Assembly: GCF_003144115.1 (NCBI RefSeq)
Contig: NW_020312006.1
Span: forward strand, 311,185 to 375,184
From: Tilletiopsis washingtonensis
Lineage: Eukaryota; Basidiomycota; Exobasidiomycetes; Entylomatales
DNA length: 64,000 bases
Direction of reading: 5' to 3'
Under the pieces are notes generated by a model. It saw only the letters and a list, made by a program, of their open reading frames with translations, did not search any database and was not told where the DNA came from. How positions within the stretch are numbered: the stretch's first letter is position 1; every line of letters starts with the position of its first letter. Positions 45,351 to 57,222 of this stretch are shown here, piece by piece. The translations under genes and the position numbers were made by a program.

Positions 45351-46373
45351 ATGCCCAGCCTGCCGCCGTCAGTCTCTGCCCAGCGTGAGTGACTCGAGGC
45401 ACCAGCGCTGGAGGCATGCCGCACATGGCCCGGCTGCTGGGCACGAGGCTGACACTGCTCGGCAGTGACGCTGTCCAACCTGCTGCTCGCCGTGCTCTCC
45501 TGCTCCACCTCCTACCTCTTGTACTCGCGCCAGACGCTGCTGCAGACGCGCGCCGCACAGGCAGCCCAGAACGTGGACGAGGAAGAAGACGAGTCGGAGG
45601 ACGAGGAGGACGACATCAGCGAGGGCGAGCACAAGAACATGCAGGCGCTCAAGGCCCGCGTGATGGACGAGTGCAAGCTGGTGCGTGACGCGAGCGAGAG
45701 GGATCTGCCACGGGCAAGGGCAAGGTGCTGCAGCAGCCAGAGGCTGAGGCTTCTGAGCAGGTGCTGCTCGTCCGCACGGACTTGAAGATGGACAAGGGCA
45801 AGATCGCGGCGCAGTGCAGGTGCGTGCTGTGCGCATTCGGCGCGACCCGCCAGCTGACGCACCCGCAGCCACGCGACGCTCGCATGCTACAAGGCGATGC
45901 TTGTCAGCAACCCGACAGTGAGTATGCTGCAGCTTGAGACGCCCGCTCTGCTGACACAGGCCGGCTCTGCAGATCCTGAAGCAGTGGGAGCGGATAGGGT
46001 GAGTGCGCGTGCGGGCGTCTGCGTTTGCGAGAGACGCTGAGCAGCGGATCAGGCAAGCCAAGGTCGCGCTCAAGTGCCCGAACGAGGAAGAGATGCAGCG
46101 CCTCGAGGCGGCTGCCAAGAAGCTCAACCTTTGCGCACGCAGCATCAGAGATGCGTGAGTGCGGCGATCGTGTGACGGTTAAAGCCTTGCTGAGCTTGCC
46201 CTCTGGCTAGCGGACGGACACAGGTTGCGGCAGGCTCGCGGACCGTGCTGGGCATCGGGCCAGGTGCGTAGCCCCTCGAATTGCAGGCATGACTGTGGCC
46301 GAGTCAGCTAACGCATAATCCAGGGCCCGTGAAGCTGATCGACCAGGTCACCGGCCATCTCAAGCTCCTGTGA
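45351..46373 (+). CDS. PTH2: Peptidyl-tRNA hydrolase 2 with N-terminal membrane segment
   Basis: Eight small exons (45351..45384, 45466..45680, 45761..45819, 45869..45917, 45973..45998, 46053..46154, 46211..46263, 46324..46373) give 195 residues. The PTH2 fold is marked by VLLVRTDLKMDKGKIAAQCS, HATLACYKAMLVSN, ILKQWERIGQAKVALKC, ARSIRDAGRTQVAAGSRTVL and the end IGPGPVKLIDQVTGHLKLL. The enzyme cleaves peptidyl-tRNAs released from stalled ribosomes; yeast and human forms are on the mitochondrial outer membrane and also linked to ubiquitin pathways. An N-terminal hydrophobic stretch (LTLSNLLLAVLSCSTSYLLY) followed by an acidic linker (NVDEEEDESEDEEDD) fits that membrane-anchored arrangement. The 34 nt first exon is needed to supply a start in frame. 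Confidence 0.93.
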
Positions 46374-46661
46374 GGAGCGATTCAATCATCAATGACTGCG
46401 GATGCGCATTCTGCAAGAGTTGCTGTGTGTGGAGTGGAGGGTGGCGCGTCGATGCAGTGCGTGCGGGGCCGGAACTGGAGGGAGGCGAGCCGCGCGGAGA
46501 GCCGGGCAGCCGCGAGGTGAGTGGAGCGAAGTCGTAAGGATACAGCGTAAAGGGGACGGAACCGGACGAGGGGCGAGGACTGGTGATGTTGAGCCGGACC
46601 CAGAGCGCTTGCCGGGCGCTACTTGACGCGATCGCGGCGCAATGCGTGCGCTCGCGCCGTC

Positions 46662-49600
46662 TCAGCGCGGCGGCGAGCTAAACAGCGGTCGGACACGGGC
46701 GCCTCGCTCCTGCTCGAGCGGCTGGACGGGCGCGCTTCGCATGCTCGAGCTGGATGGCGCTGCGCCGGATCGCACCGCCTCTTCGCGCTCATCTGGAAAG
46801 GCAGCGTCAATCACTAGCGCTCCTGTCGCTCTGGCGGGGCACTCACCCTGCTCGGCGTCTCCCATGGAAACGCGCTTGCGCTTCTTGGTGCCGAGCGCTT
46901 TGGTCGAAGTGCTGAGCGCCGAGTCTTGCTCTTGACCGAGAAGAAGTGGTTTGAAGACGGGACTTGCGCTAGAGCTTGCATGACTGGCCGTGCCGGCAGC
47001 CTCGCCCGGCGAGCCGTGCAGACTCTGATCCGAAGGCCTGAGCTTCAGTTTGATGCGGCGGACTGGTGCAGCGGCGTCGCCGGCGCGCGAAGCGGCAGCA
47101 GCAGCTGAGGCATCGTCAGGCGAGACGCCCTCGCGGCTGAAGGGTACTGCTTTCGAAGGTCCGGGCGCCGGAGATGGTGAAGGTGCAGGTGCGCGTCGCA
47201 GCTGCTGAGCGACCGGTGAAGGGCTGGGACTTGAGCGTGACGCAGCCCGGGCCATGCCCGGGCTGGGATCGGACCAGGCCGGCTTCGGAGGCACGTACAG
47301 ACCTCTCTTTCGGGCAAGATACCGGCGGGATATAGCGCGACGGTGGTCTGTCTCGCTTCCTTCCGGACCAACCCAGTAGTACGCAAGCAGCTCTGCAGCC
47401 GGAGCGCCCTCGGGCGGAGCATTTTGGCGAGCACGCCTACCGTCGCGCTGATACACTAGGCCGCGAGAGTCCTCGTCATGCACTGCTTCTGACGCAGCTG
47501 CACTCGCGGATCGGCGCTCTGGATCACCGTCGAGGTCCGTCAGCTCTTGCTCGCTGTCTGAGTCTTCGGATGCTTGAATGACGCTTCGCCGTTTCGCTGC
47601 TGGCCGTGGAGCGTCTTCCTCATCTTCCGAGTCCGCAGCGCTACGCTTGCTTGACGATGGCGCCAGCTCTGCGTCGATGGCGTGGTTGTCGAGGTCTTGC
47701 CTCTGAATGCGTTGCAGAGCCTTGTGAGCGCTTGCGCGGCTGCTGAATGGCGCAACGATTCGGAGGACCTCCGCCGTGGGCGCTTTGGCCTGCTTCTGAG
47801 AGGAAGCACGCTTTCGGCCGCGTGCCACTTTTGGCTGCTGCTGCTGAGCGGGAGCACTCTCGCGCTCTGGAGCGGCCTGATGCTTGGCGAGTGGCGGCCG
47901 CGGCTCGAGCTCTGGACTCGCACGAGCCGCGCTGTGCGCCTGCACCGCCGCTGCAGAACTCTGAGTGCGAGTGGCGAGCGGCACATCCGAGCTGGCTGGT
48001 GACGCTGCTTCGCATGGACCGTCGGCAGCCTGCTCTTCCGCATGTTCCGTCGTCGGCTGCTCGCCCGTAGCTGCTGAGATGGCGAGGATGTCAGCTCTGC
48101 CGCGTGCTTGCCTACAAGCCTAGCACTCACTGCTCATGCCGCCTTGCATGACTTTCAGCCGCTCTGCAGCGAGGCTGGCCAAGCCGCCCCACGCGTGCTG
48201 GTAGCGGCCCAGCACCGTCTCGCTCGACCGCAGCTTCTGCGAGAGCTCGCTGTCTTGATCCTGGCGCGCCTGCTCTGCGGCTTCCCTGGCGCGATTAGAC
48301 GCTGCCAGCTGCTGCTCCAGGTCGGCAATGCGCTCCAGAGCCGTTTGGAGCTCACGCGCCTGATTCTTGTACGCGTCGGAACGGAGCGCATCCGCCTCGA
48401 GGTCTGCGGGCCCGGTGATGATCGTCTGCGCCTCGAGTGACTTGCGCGTGCCAGCCTGTCCAGCGGTCGTGGCCGTCGTGGCGCACGCCGAAGTCGAGCT
48501 TCCGACAGAGGCTTCGCGCGCGACGGACGTCAGCCGCTTGTTGTTGCGCTTCTTGGACGACGGTCGCGTGACGATCTGCCGGCGACGTACGGGGTCTGCC
48601 GGCTCCGCAGCAGATGCAGTACTGCCGCGAGACTCGGACCGTGCGGCGAGACCCTCCGTGATCGCGCTCGGCCCGGCCTCGATCGACGGCAGCGGCGCGT
48701 CGCCATGAGCAGATGGCGAATGACACACGGTGCGTATGCCGACGAGACGTGCCGAAGAGGCTGGAGAATCGATACGCGGCAGCCACGTCTGTGTTGCGCA
48801 GGAGAAGGTGAAGTCGTGCGACGGCAGAGTAGCAGGCGCAGCGACTTGAACGGGTCGCATCATGCTCTTCACCTTGTCCCGCTGCGCCTCGAGAGCGGCC
48901 ACGCCGCGTGTGACGCGCCGCCGCGGACGATACGCGCCTTCGAGATCGCTCAGCCAGGCAGCATGGTCGGCATCGTGACACGCGTCTAGATGGAGCGCGA
49001 CTTCGTGGTCGTCCAGTGAGCGATCGCCCGCAGGCGATGATGCGGCAGAAGACGTGGTCAAGTTGAGGGCCTCCGGTGCAGGACTCAAGGATCGCGAGTG
49101 AGGAGAAGCGTTGCGCGCGCCCTGACTTGCTGTGGTCGCTGGCAGAGATGCTGCGCGCGTGCTGCCGCACTTTGCTGGCTCATGATCCGCCAGAAGCTCA
49201 AGACCAGCCGAACGTGCGCGTGCTGGACTCGTGAGAGGCGAAGAAGGTAGAATGCTGTCGCGCAGTCGCTCGGAGTGCGTGCGCGAGTGGATGAGCGCTC
49301 GTTCACAGGCACTGCCCTCGACTCGGTCAGACAGCGACTGCACGAGGGCCACGGAGCAGCTAGTCAAGCTCCGTTCCCGGCGTGGACTCGTCAGCTCGAT
49401 GCCCTGCATCTGCTCTTGCGCAGAGGCGTTGACATCGATCGCGCTCAGCGCGCATGTTTGTTCGCCGTCATCTGGGGCCGAAACGGCACAGTCGACTACA
49501 GGCCTCGCGTCCGGCTCGCAACCTTCGTGAGGTACGTGAGACGTCGGAGCACTGCTGGCTAGCGACGCCGTTGACGTGTCGGCGATCGAAGACGGAGGAC

Positions 49601-51164
49601 CATGGACAGATCCTTCTGAGGCGGTCCGCACTGCGAAAGAGTCAGCATTTGGCAGTAGCGCGTCACTTGTTAGCACGAACGCACCACTCGTCACGGATGA
49701 GCTGGCGTCCGGCGAGCTGCCATGCGCAGCAGGCGGTGCAGCACTCGATGGGGCAGGCTGATGCGTGCTGCCATCGAGAGGCACATCGTCGAGACGCGCG
49801 TCGGCGAGAGGTACATCGAGGAGGCGCGCGTCGTCAAGAGGTGCCCGGTCGGGTGGATGGTGGTCGGGCGCTGCTGAAGCTGGTGGTCCGGCTGCAGCTG
49901 CGTCAGGAGCTCGGCCGCGAGACGGCGAGCAAGTCTTGCCTGCCTTGGTCGCCACTTCTTGACTGGCGTGGCTCGTATGGCCCGGTAACGACGGGCTTGC
50001 AGCATCGGACGACAGGTCGCCAGACTCGTCACTGATCGACATGTCGCTCGAGGTCGTGCTGATCGACATGTCGCTGAGCGTGCGTGCTCTGCGAGGGCGA
50101 GCGACCGGCTGGTCGCTGGGCAGAGATGCGGACGCCGCGGTAGTCTCGCACTCTGCGTCCGCCTGCGCCAGCTCGGCCGGAGCTGGCGATGCAGGATCCT
50201 CGACATCGTCCTCAGCATCGAGCACTTGCGCGGCTTGTACCGTCGTCGGTGCGAGGGAGCCGTAGAAAGAAACAAGAGGCGCAGCTACTCGACGAAGCGA
50301 CTCCTGCAGCGCGAGCACGGCCGCACGCAACTCGCGCTGCTTCTTCGCCGAGAGCTTGTCGAGTGGCGATCGCTTCTTGCCCTTGCGAGGCGCTGCGACG
50401 ATGTCGGACGTCTCGAATGGGCGAGATGCGTGCGCAGCTGCCGACGGAGAGGAGCACGGCTGGTGGCTGGTGGTCGAAGCTTGGCCCGCCATCGAGCGCG
50501 TAGGGCTGGGAGCCGCCGCCTGCGTGGGTGCAGACGCGAGGCTTGGTCCAGGGCTGATTGACTGAGGTTGCGGTCCAGTTCCCGGTGAGCTGGCCTCCCG
50601 GCTCGCAGGAGAAGGTGCGACAGGTGGAATTTGCGTAGGTGCGTTGCGCTTCGCAGCCGCGGTATCCGCAGCAGCTTGCCCGACGAACTTGGAGATGGGA
50701 AACGACAGGTGCGCGCCTGCAGTAGGAGCCGGAGCTTGCTGAACTTGCCGAGGTGTCGAAGGCGCGGCTACAGGCGTGCGAGGCGATGCTGCAGCCACCT
50801 TTGACGTCGAAGGCGCTCGTGTAAGGACGAGTTCACGGCGAGGCTTGCCTGACTTGGGCTTGGTGCGCGGACGGACGACTTTTCGCTCTCCTAGCTCGGC
50901 AGCTCGCTGCCGCATGATCGCTGCAGCCGTGAGCGGTGCGCCTACGGCAGGAGGCTCGTTGACGCCGACGCCGCGCGACGATGATGGTCCGGAATGGGCT
51001 GGAGCAGAGGCGGGACCCGCAGCAGGGCCCGGGCTGGCGAGCGCCTCTGAGGGCGCGCGATCGCGCTGCGGCGACGCAGCGGCGGCCGCGGCCTCGTCGC
51101 TGGGCGGCGGCACTGCCCAGCTGAGGCTCGGCGGAATGCCCATGGTGGGCGTGCGCGGCCACAT
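46662..51164 (-). CDS. Long disordered Ser/Pro/Ala-rich protein, function unknown
   Basis: Exons 48131..51164, 46847..48073 and 46662..46792 join to 1,463 residues. The second intron (46793..46846) is 54 nt, a multiple of three, with good GTGAGT and CCAG sites, so an unspliced reading would also stay open. Most of the protein is low complexity. Better-conserved-looking islands are MGIPPSLSWAVPPP at the start, PLDKLSAKKQRELRAAVLAL near residue 260, a coiled coil around 930-990 (ELQTALERIADLEQQLAASN), and AELLAYYWVGPEGSETDHRR near 1,230. Several basic clusters (AAKRRS, TKKRKRVS) suggest a nuclear location. I do not recognise a family. The start at 51164 is preferred over further upstream codons because those translate as random Cys/Arg-rich sequence. 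A start at the internal MGIPPSLSW is also possible. Confidence 0.65.
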
Positions 51165-52204
51165 GTGTGTGGAGAGAGCGGTGTGAGGCCCGGCGACAGG
51201 AGCAGGGCAGGGTGCAGGCCACAGGCCGGGTGGAGGGTGGGAGGCAGCCTCGTACTTGGGGTCCGAGCCCTCTCTTATTGGGTGCGCCTCACGGGCCCAC
51301 GCCGGCGAGTCAGCAGCAGCACGCCGCGCAGGCAGCCGGCCCTCCTGCTGCGCACCCTCCAAGCGCAAACACTGAGTGCGTGCGGGCCGAGATGAGCGGG
51401 TGATAGAGTGGCGGCCGCCCGCGAGGCACTCTATACACGTTGACGCGACGCGCCCCGTGCGCGCTGCGCGCTGCCTGGGCGGGCTGCACGACAGCGACAC
51501 TTCGAGAGAGGCGTCTCGCAGCTGCAGCTGCTGAGCTGAGGCTTCGCTGCGCAACTTGTTGCGCTCTCGCTCTTGGGACACTTCCCAAACAAGCAGACCC
51601 ACGGAGCGGCTGCAGGGCTGCGGGGCTGCCTGATCGGGCAACGCGCCTCGCCGCGCGCGCGGCGGCCCGAAGTCTAGTGGTCGTCCCAGAGACGCAGCCA
51701 CCCGCCAACCTGAGACTGTTGCCACATCCGTGGATGTCAACACAGCTGTCGCCGCGCGCACATCGGTGGATGTGTCCCTGCCATGCCGCGACGCCGTGCA
51801 GCTGTGCAGCTTGGCAGCTTTCGCAGCACAAGCGATACGCAGCCTCTTGGCCAAAGAGGGCGTCGCTGTTGCTTGGGACGGCGTCGGGAAGCCGCGCTGG
51901 TGCGGCCTCTGCTATGCACGCACGCGTGCATTGGCGCCCGGCGCCGTCAGCTTGTCTTTGATGCTGCAGCTGCGCGGCATCCTCCATCCTCGCTGCTCGC
52001 TGGGTCGCTCGCCTGTGCAGCATGCCGGCCTTTCGAGCGATGGATGCCTTGCGGGCGGGGTTGAGGCGGTGGCTAGGAGAAGCCGCTCTCTGCGCGCCAC
52101 GCTGCACGTTCGCTGCGCCAGCGTGAGCCCAAAAGAGGCATGCCGCTGCGCTGCCATCAGCACCTCTCGCTCGAGTCCATCCGTTGCCGCTGCCGTGCCG
52201 GGTG

Positions 52205-52830
52205 CTGCGGCACTGCCGCTGTGCTGCGGCGATCCCATCGCAACGACGGGCGTCCAGCAGACACTGCTCCCGTGCTGCTGCGGCAGCCTGCTGAGTCGGA
52301 CTCGGCGGCGATGGCGGTTGCTGGGGCGCGCACACTGCTGCGGTGCTGCTGCGGCACGCACCCACGCGCCGCAGCAGCCCTCGCGCCGCCCTCCGCGCCC
52401 GCCGCGCGCCTGCCTGCGCGCTTTGCAGAGGCCGCCAAATGCGGGCTCAAGCTGCGGCGGGGCCACGGCTGCGGCAGCCGCGCTGTCTCGGCGCTGCTGC
52501 GGCGCCCTCGATCGGCGTGGGCGCAAGCGTATAAAGAGCTGCGGCAGCGCTTGCCGCAGTCCGTCGCACCTGCCGCAGCACCCCATCCCCCTGCGCACTC
52601 CCGCCCCGACTGCGGCAAGCACCCCCTGGACACTGCCTGCCCACGCAGCACTTTCGGTGAGTAGGCGTGGCCTGGACTTCTCGGCGGAGGTGGGACGGTG
52701 CACTCGGCGGCGCTCGCTCGGCTGCTTGGCGCGCAGCACGGTGGCCGTGCGAAATTTTCTGCTCGTCGTCGTCGCCGGCGCCATCGTGCGCCATCCCGGC
52801 GCGCCAGAGGTGCCGCAGCACTTGCCGCAG
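52205..52830. promoter_or_regulatory. Cluster of TGCCGCAG/CTGCGGCA boxes
   Basis: Ten exact copies of the 8-mer in either orientation, at about 52205, 52278, 52348, 52469, 52539, 52552, 52570, 52611, 52811 and 52823, plus several 7-base matches (CTGCGGC/GCCGCAG). Pairs at 52539/52552 form an inverted repeat and 52811/52823 a direct repeat. The cluster flanks the TATAAAG box and lies 240-870 bp upstream of the zinc-finger gene start. Confidence 0.75.
52530..52536 (+). promoter_or_regulatory. TATA box candidate for the zinc-finger gene
   Basis: TATAAAG in the context GCGTATAAAGAG, about 540 bp upstream of the start codon and inside the box cluster. A long leader, perhaps with an intron, would be needed. 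Confidence 0.5.
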
Positions 52831-53072
52831 CATCCGTTCTCACGCACAGCATGCTCACCCTCGCCGCTCTCAGCTGCTCAGCATCAAGCATCGCGCATCG
52901 CTCACCTCGAGCGTTGGCTTCATCTAGACTCGCCTGCTCTGCACCTTCGCTTCATCAGCGGCCTGCTCGTCGTCGCACTCGACTTCATCACCGGCGCTGC
53001 AGGACATCCGGCCCGCGCCACGGAGAAGGCACACTCATGGCATTCGCCTAGGCCGCGCTCTTCACTGTGTCG

Positions 53073-56000
53073 ATGGCGGACTCCGAGAATGCAGCAGTCG
53101 GCGAGGCCGATGTCGCCATCCCAGCAACGTCGAGCGAGCCTGAGCTGCAGCCGGCCGCAGGCACGGAAGACGCCACGGACGCTCCTGCAGACGACGCAGC
53201 AGAAGATGCCTTCGACGCTGCGGACTTCGACGGCATGGAGCTCGACGCTGCAGCCATGGCCGAGGCGCTTATGAGCCAGGCGTTCGAGCAGGCGCAGCTC
53301 TTCGGCATGAGCGAGGCGCTCGCAGGCGGCGGCGACGATGAGCAGCTCGCTGCCGAGCCTGATGCACAGACGGCGGAAGAACCCCAGGACGCGCTGATGT
53401 CGAGCGCCGACGTTTCGACGGCAGCCGCCACAGCGCAGGACGACGTCAGCAACGGCGAGACTCTTCCCGCAGCCGAGGCGAGCGAGACTGCGCCGATCGC
53501 CGAAGCAGCAGCTCCAGTGCCGCCAGCAAGCCCGCCGCGTGGTGTCAAGCGTCCACGCGAGGACGACGCGCTGCCCGCACCAGAGGTTGCTGCGCCTCAG
53601 ACCGAGGCGGAGAAGACCGAGGCGGACCAGATGCTCAAGGCCTTCAGCACTGTCCCGCCGAACGAGCCAGTGGCCGGCACTTCAGAAGCGGCCCAGCCGC
53701 CTGCGAAGATCGCGCGCACTGAGGCACCGCCTGCTGCGCCTGCCGTCGCACAGGCGAGCCAGTTCCAGAGCTCGTTCGCAGCTCTAGGCCAAGCAGCACC
53801 GGCAAGCAGTGCTGCCGCACCAGCGGCAGGTGCTCGTGAGTCCCGAGCGCTCGCCGTTTCCTGTGCAAGCTGAGCTGACCCGCACTCGCTCCAGTCCAAG
53901 AGGCTGCACCCACTGCCACTGCGACTCTGGCCCCGCCGGTGTCTGCTGCTGCTCCAAACACGTCCGCAGCAGCGCCTGCGTCAGCAGCCGTCTCTGCTCC
54001 ACCTGCGCCCGCAGCAGCACCTGCGTCAGCGGCTGTCTCAGCCACACCTTCTGCAGCGCCGGCATCTCTCACCGGCACATCTGCTCCATCTGCGCCGGTC
54101 CAGCCAGCCGCGAGTGCAGCGGCCGAGACCAGCCAGAGCGCGGCCGTCGACGACGACGCCGAAGAGACCGATCAGCTCATGGACTTCTCTGGGCACGACT
54201 TCGAGGCGATGGCTCAAGCCGCCATGGGCCTCGATGCCCAAGGCAACCCGCTGCCAGGCAACGAGGAGACGCACCGCGAGCTCGCCGATGCGATGCATCG
54301 GCTGTCCGACCAGCAGGCGCTCGAGAACCTCTACACGGACAGTCCGACCCTCGCAGCCGAGAGCAAGGCGAGCAAGGAGAAGGATCGCATCGCGCAAGAA
54401 CTGCGCGACCTGCAGAAGCAGAAGAAGGAGAACGAGGACGACGAGCAGGCACAGCGCGAGGAGCGCGAGGACAGCCAAGGCCAAGAGGGCTCGGGCGGCA
54501 AGCGCTTCCAGTGCCCCAAGTGCGATCGGGCCTTTGCGCGTGCCTACAACCTCACCACGCACATCTCGACGCATGACCCCGACCCGAATCGCTCCAAGCC
54601 CTTTCCCTGCCCCTATCCATCCTGTAAGGCCGACGGCGGCCGTGCCTTCAGCCGCAAGCACGACCTTCAGCGCCACGTCGCGAGCACGCACGAGGCCGAG
54701 CCCGAGCCGGGCATCCACGGCGTCGCCGAGGAGATCGGCGAGGGCCGCACTGGTGGCTTGGCAAGCCTCGGCCTCGGCGCACCAGGACGCAAGTTCCGCT
54801 GCGACGAGTGTGGGCGAGGCTTCGTGCGCCGTGACGCGCTCAAGCGGCACCAGTGCAGCAAGATTCGCGGCGGCAGCGACAGCGAGAGCGGCAGTGTCGA
54901 CCTGACGGACATGGACGCCGCTGTTGCTGCTGCTACGGCTGCGGCCATTGCGCAGGTGCCGGCTGGACTGTTCACGAACGTGCCCGAGAGCCTCTACAGC
55001 TCCCTGCCTCAGCAGCCAGCTGTAGCGAGCGCTCCGCCGCGTGCAGCACCGGCGCCGGCACCAGCACCCGTGCAAGCTGCCGCGCCAGCACCCGTCCGAG
55101 CGCCCGCGCCCGCGCCGAAGCCAGCGCCAGCGCCAAAGCCTGCACCAGCACCTCCAGCGCCAGCGCCCGAGCCCGAGCCTGACTCTGTCTTCGACATGGA
55201 GCTGCCGAGCGGGCTCACCGCTGAGATGATGCACGCCGCCACGCTCAGCCTCGTTGCGCAAGTGCAGGCCGAAGCTGAGGCGCACGCTAGGCAGCAGGCC
55301 GCCAAGGCTGCCGCAGCTCAGGCGAGAGCGCCAGTCCGCGCTCCCGTCGCCGCCTCGTCGGGCTCGCCGGCGGTGGCTCGCCCTCCAGTCATCCTTCCGC
55401 CCGGCGTGCGACCTCAGCCAATCGCGACGAACCGTCCCACTGCCGCTGCTCGCTCCGGGCCGTCGACTTCGGCATCGCGCGCTGCTGCCCCGGCGACGTC
55501 GCAGTTCCGACCGCTGCAAGGCGCAGCGCGTCCGGCAGGCGCTCCAGGTGGACCAGCACGCCCACCTCAGGCTCCACTGAAACCGCCGGCTTACGGCGTG
55601 AAGCCGGGCACTGCGACGCCGCCATCGGGACAGCAGCCTCTTCGTCCGCCGCCTTACGGCAACAAGCCGGCTGGCTCTGGCCCGACGTCTTCGCAGACGC
55701 CTCTCCGTCCGCCGCCGTACGGAGGCAAGCCTGTTGCCGCCGCTGCAGGCTCTGCAGTGAGGCCGCCGGTAGCAGGTGCTGCGCCAGCTCCACGGCCGGG
55801 TGTGCCAGGTGCCACTGCTTCGCCAGTCGCACGGCCGGCCGGTTCCCCTGCAGGACCTAGTGGCATGACAGGCGCGGCTCGGCCGCCAGTCGCTGCCGGA
55901 GCAGCAGCCACTGCGACAGGCGTCGTTCGATCAGCGCCGGCTTCTTCGACACTTGCGGCGCCCGGCGTGAACGGCAAGGCCACCATCGCCGCGCCTCGAC

Positions 56001-56908
56001 CAGCGGTGCCGGGAACCGCACCCTCGACGGGCGCTACTGCACCTGCTCGGCCAGCGGCGCCTGCAGCAGGAGCATCATCTGCCGCCACTGCTCCCGTTCG
56101 AGCGCCAGCAGGCGCTCCAGTGTCGCGCCCGCCGACATCTACCGCTCCGGCTCCTCCTCGACCAGCATCGTCCGCTGCTCCGCTCGCACGACCTGCGACG
56201 TCAGCCGTCCCAGCTCCGCGACCTGCTACGGCCGCTACTCCAGCGACCCGTCCTCCAGCGACCGCTGCTCCGGTCTCGCGGCCTCCTATAAGCACATCAC
56301 AGCCGAATGCGCCGGGCGCGACCGTCACCTCCACACCTCTCAAGCCTTCGGCGCCTGCTAGCGGCGTCAGTGCTGCCTCTGTGACGGCCGCGACACAGCG
56401 GCCTCCAGTGCAGCCTCCGGCAAGCAGCACCCCCATCAAGCCCGGCTCTACCATCACTGCGGCGCCATTCGGGTCCAAAGGTCCTCCAGCCTCGCCATCC
56501 GCTCCAGCAGCTCGACCTGCTCCTGTATCATCTGCCGCCGCTTCTGCTCCCGTCACCACGTCCGCACCTCGAGCGTCGGCACCAGTCTCGACTGCGGCTG
56601 CCGGCAGCGCTGCGCCGACCGTCCCTTCGGCGTCCGCCTCAACACCTGCAGCGTCTAGACCCGCCGTCACCGCTATCCCGGCCGCCAAACAGGCAGCGGT
56701 TGTGCCGCAAGTCGCCGCGCCGAAGCCGTCTGTAGCCGCGGCGCCGCCGGCTGTGCCCAAGACAGAGCCTGGCACCGCCGGCGAGGCGGCACCCGGCCTC
56801 GCAGGCGAGTCGAGCACCAAGACTGTGGCTCCGGCCTCGCCCGTGTCTGGTGGCCCTCCTGCCTCTTCTGCCCCCTCGGCCGCAGTCAAGCTCGAGCCCA
56901 GCTCCTAA
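53073..56908 (+). CDS. C2H2 zinc-finger transcription factor, Crz1-like finger order
   Basis: Exons 53073..53835 and 53895..56908 encode 1,258 residues. Three C2H2 fingers occupy about residues 459-585: FQCPKCDRAFARAYNLTTH followed by ISTH, FPCPYPSC with SRKHDLQRHVASTH, and FRCDECGRGFVRRDALKRHQC whose last zinc ligand is Cys. The order FARAYNL / FSRKHDLQRH / FVRRDALKRH resembles calcineurin-responsive Crz1-type factors, though the second finger has a longer loop. The N-terminal third is acidic and alanine-rich, including EAMAQAAMG-like and LMDFSGHDFEAMAQAAMGLD blocks suited to activation. Just before the fingers is a charged helix (KASKEKDRIAQELRDLQKQK). The C-terminal ~650 residues are Pro/Ala/Ser-rich and disordered. 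It likely binds DNA in the nucleus; target genes are unknown. Confidence 0.85.
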
Positions 56909-57222
56909 CCTGATCCCGTGTCACCGTCTTAGTACCCTCGGCTCTCCGTGCCGCCTTGTACCTGTGCCTTCGCATCGCCATAATATCCACTCTCCGTCCT
57001 GTGTCTCTCAAGCTAGCTCTAGTCATTGAGGCAGCGTCGTGTAGAGTAGTGACAAGGTGTGAAGACGAAGAGCGAGAGTGTGGCGCCGCGCGCAGGTACA
57101 TCAGCGCAGGCGGGCGCGGGTATGCGTGGAATAGGTCGTCAGGGGCCGCGAGTGCGGCGCTCCGGTGTCATAAGGTGCGGCTCAGCGCGAGGGCGAGCCG
57201 CAGGAGGTCCAGAGAGGGGATA
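56909..57222. other. Convergent 3' spacer
   Basis: 314 bp between the converging zinc-finger and VTT genes. No gene recognised. Confidence 0.5.

Larger units (their letters stand above)
51165..53072. promoter_or_regulatory. Large divergent intergenic region
   Basis: 1.9 kb, among the largest gaps in this window. It contains a TATAAAG box at 52530 and a dense cluster of TGCCGCAG/CTGCGGCA boxes, listed separately. A possible leader intron donor (GGTGAGTAGG) lies near 52658, after the TATA box. Open frames crossing the region are not convincing as genes. Confidence 0.55.

Noticed and set aside
51165-51854. N-terminal extension of the disordered protein
   Set aside because: The frame is open but the translation is Cys/Arg/Ser-rich and unlike the rest; the promoter side of a divergent pair is expected here.
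51730-53274. A 514-codon plus-strand frame upstream of the zinc-finger gene
   Set aside because: It crosses the box cluster, TATA element and the zinc-finger start in another frame, and reads as Ser/Arg/Cys-rich random sequence.
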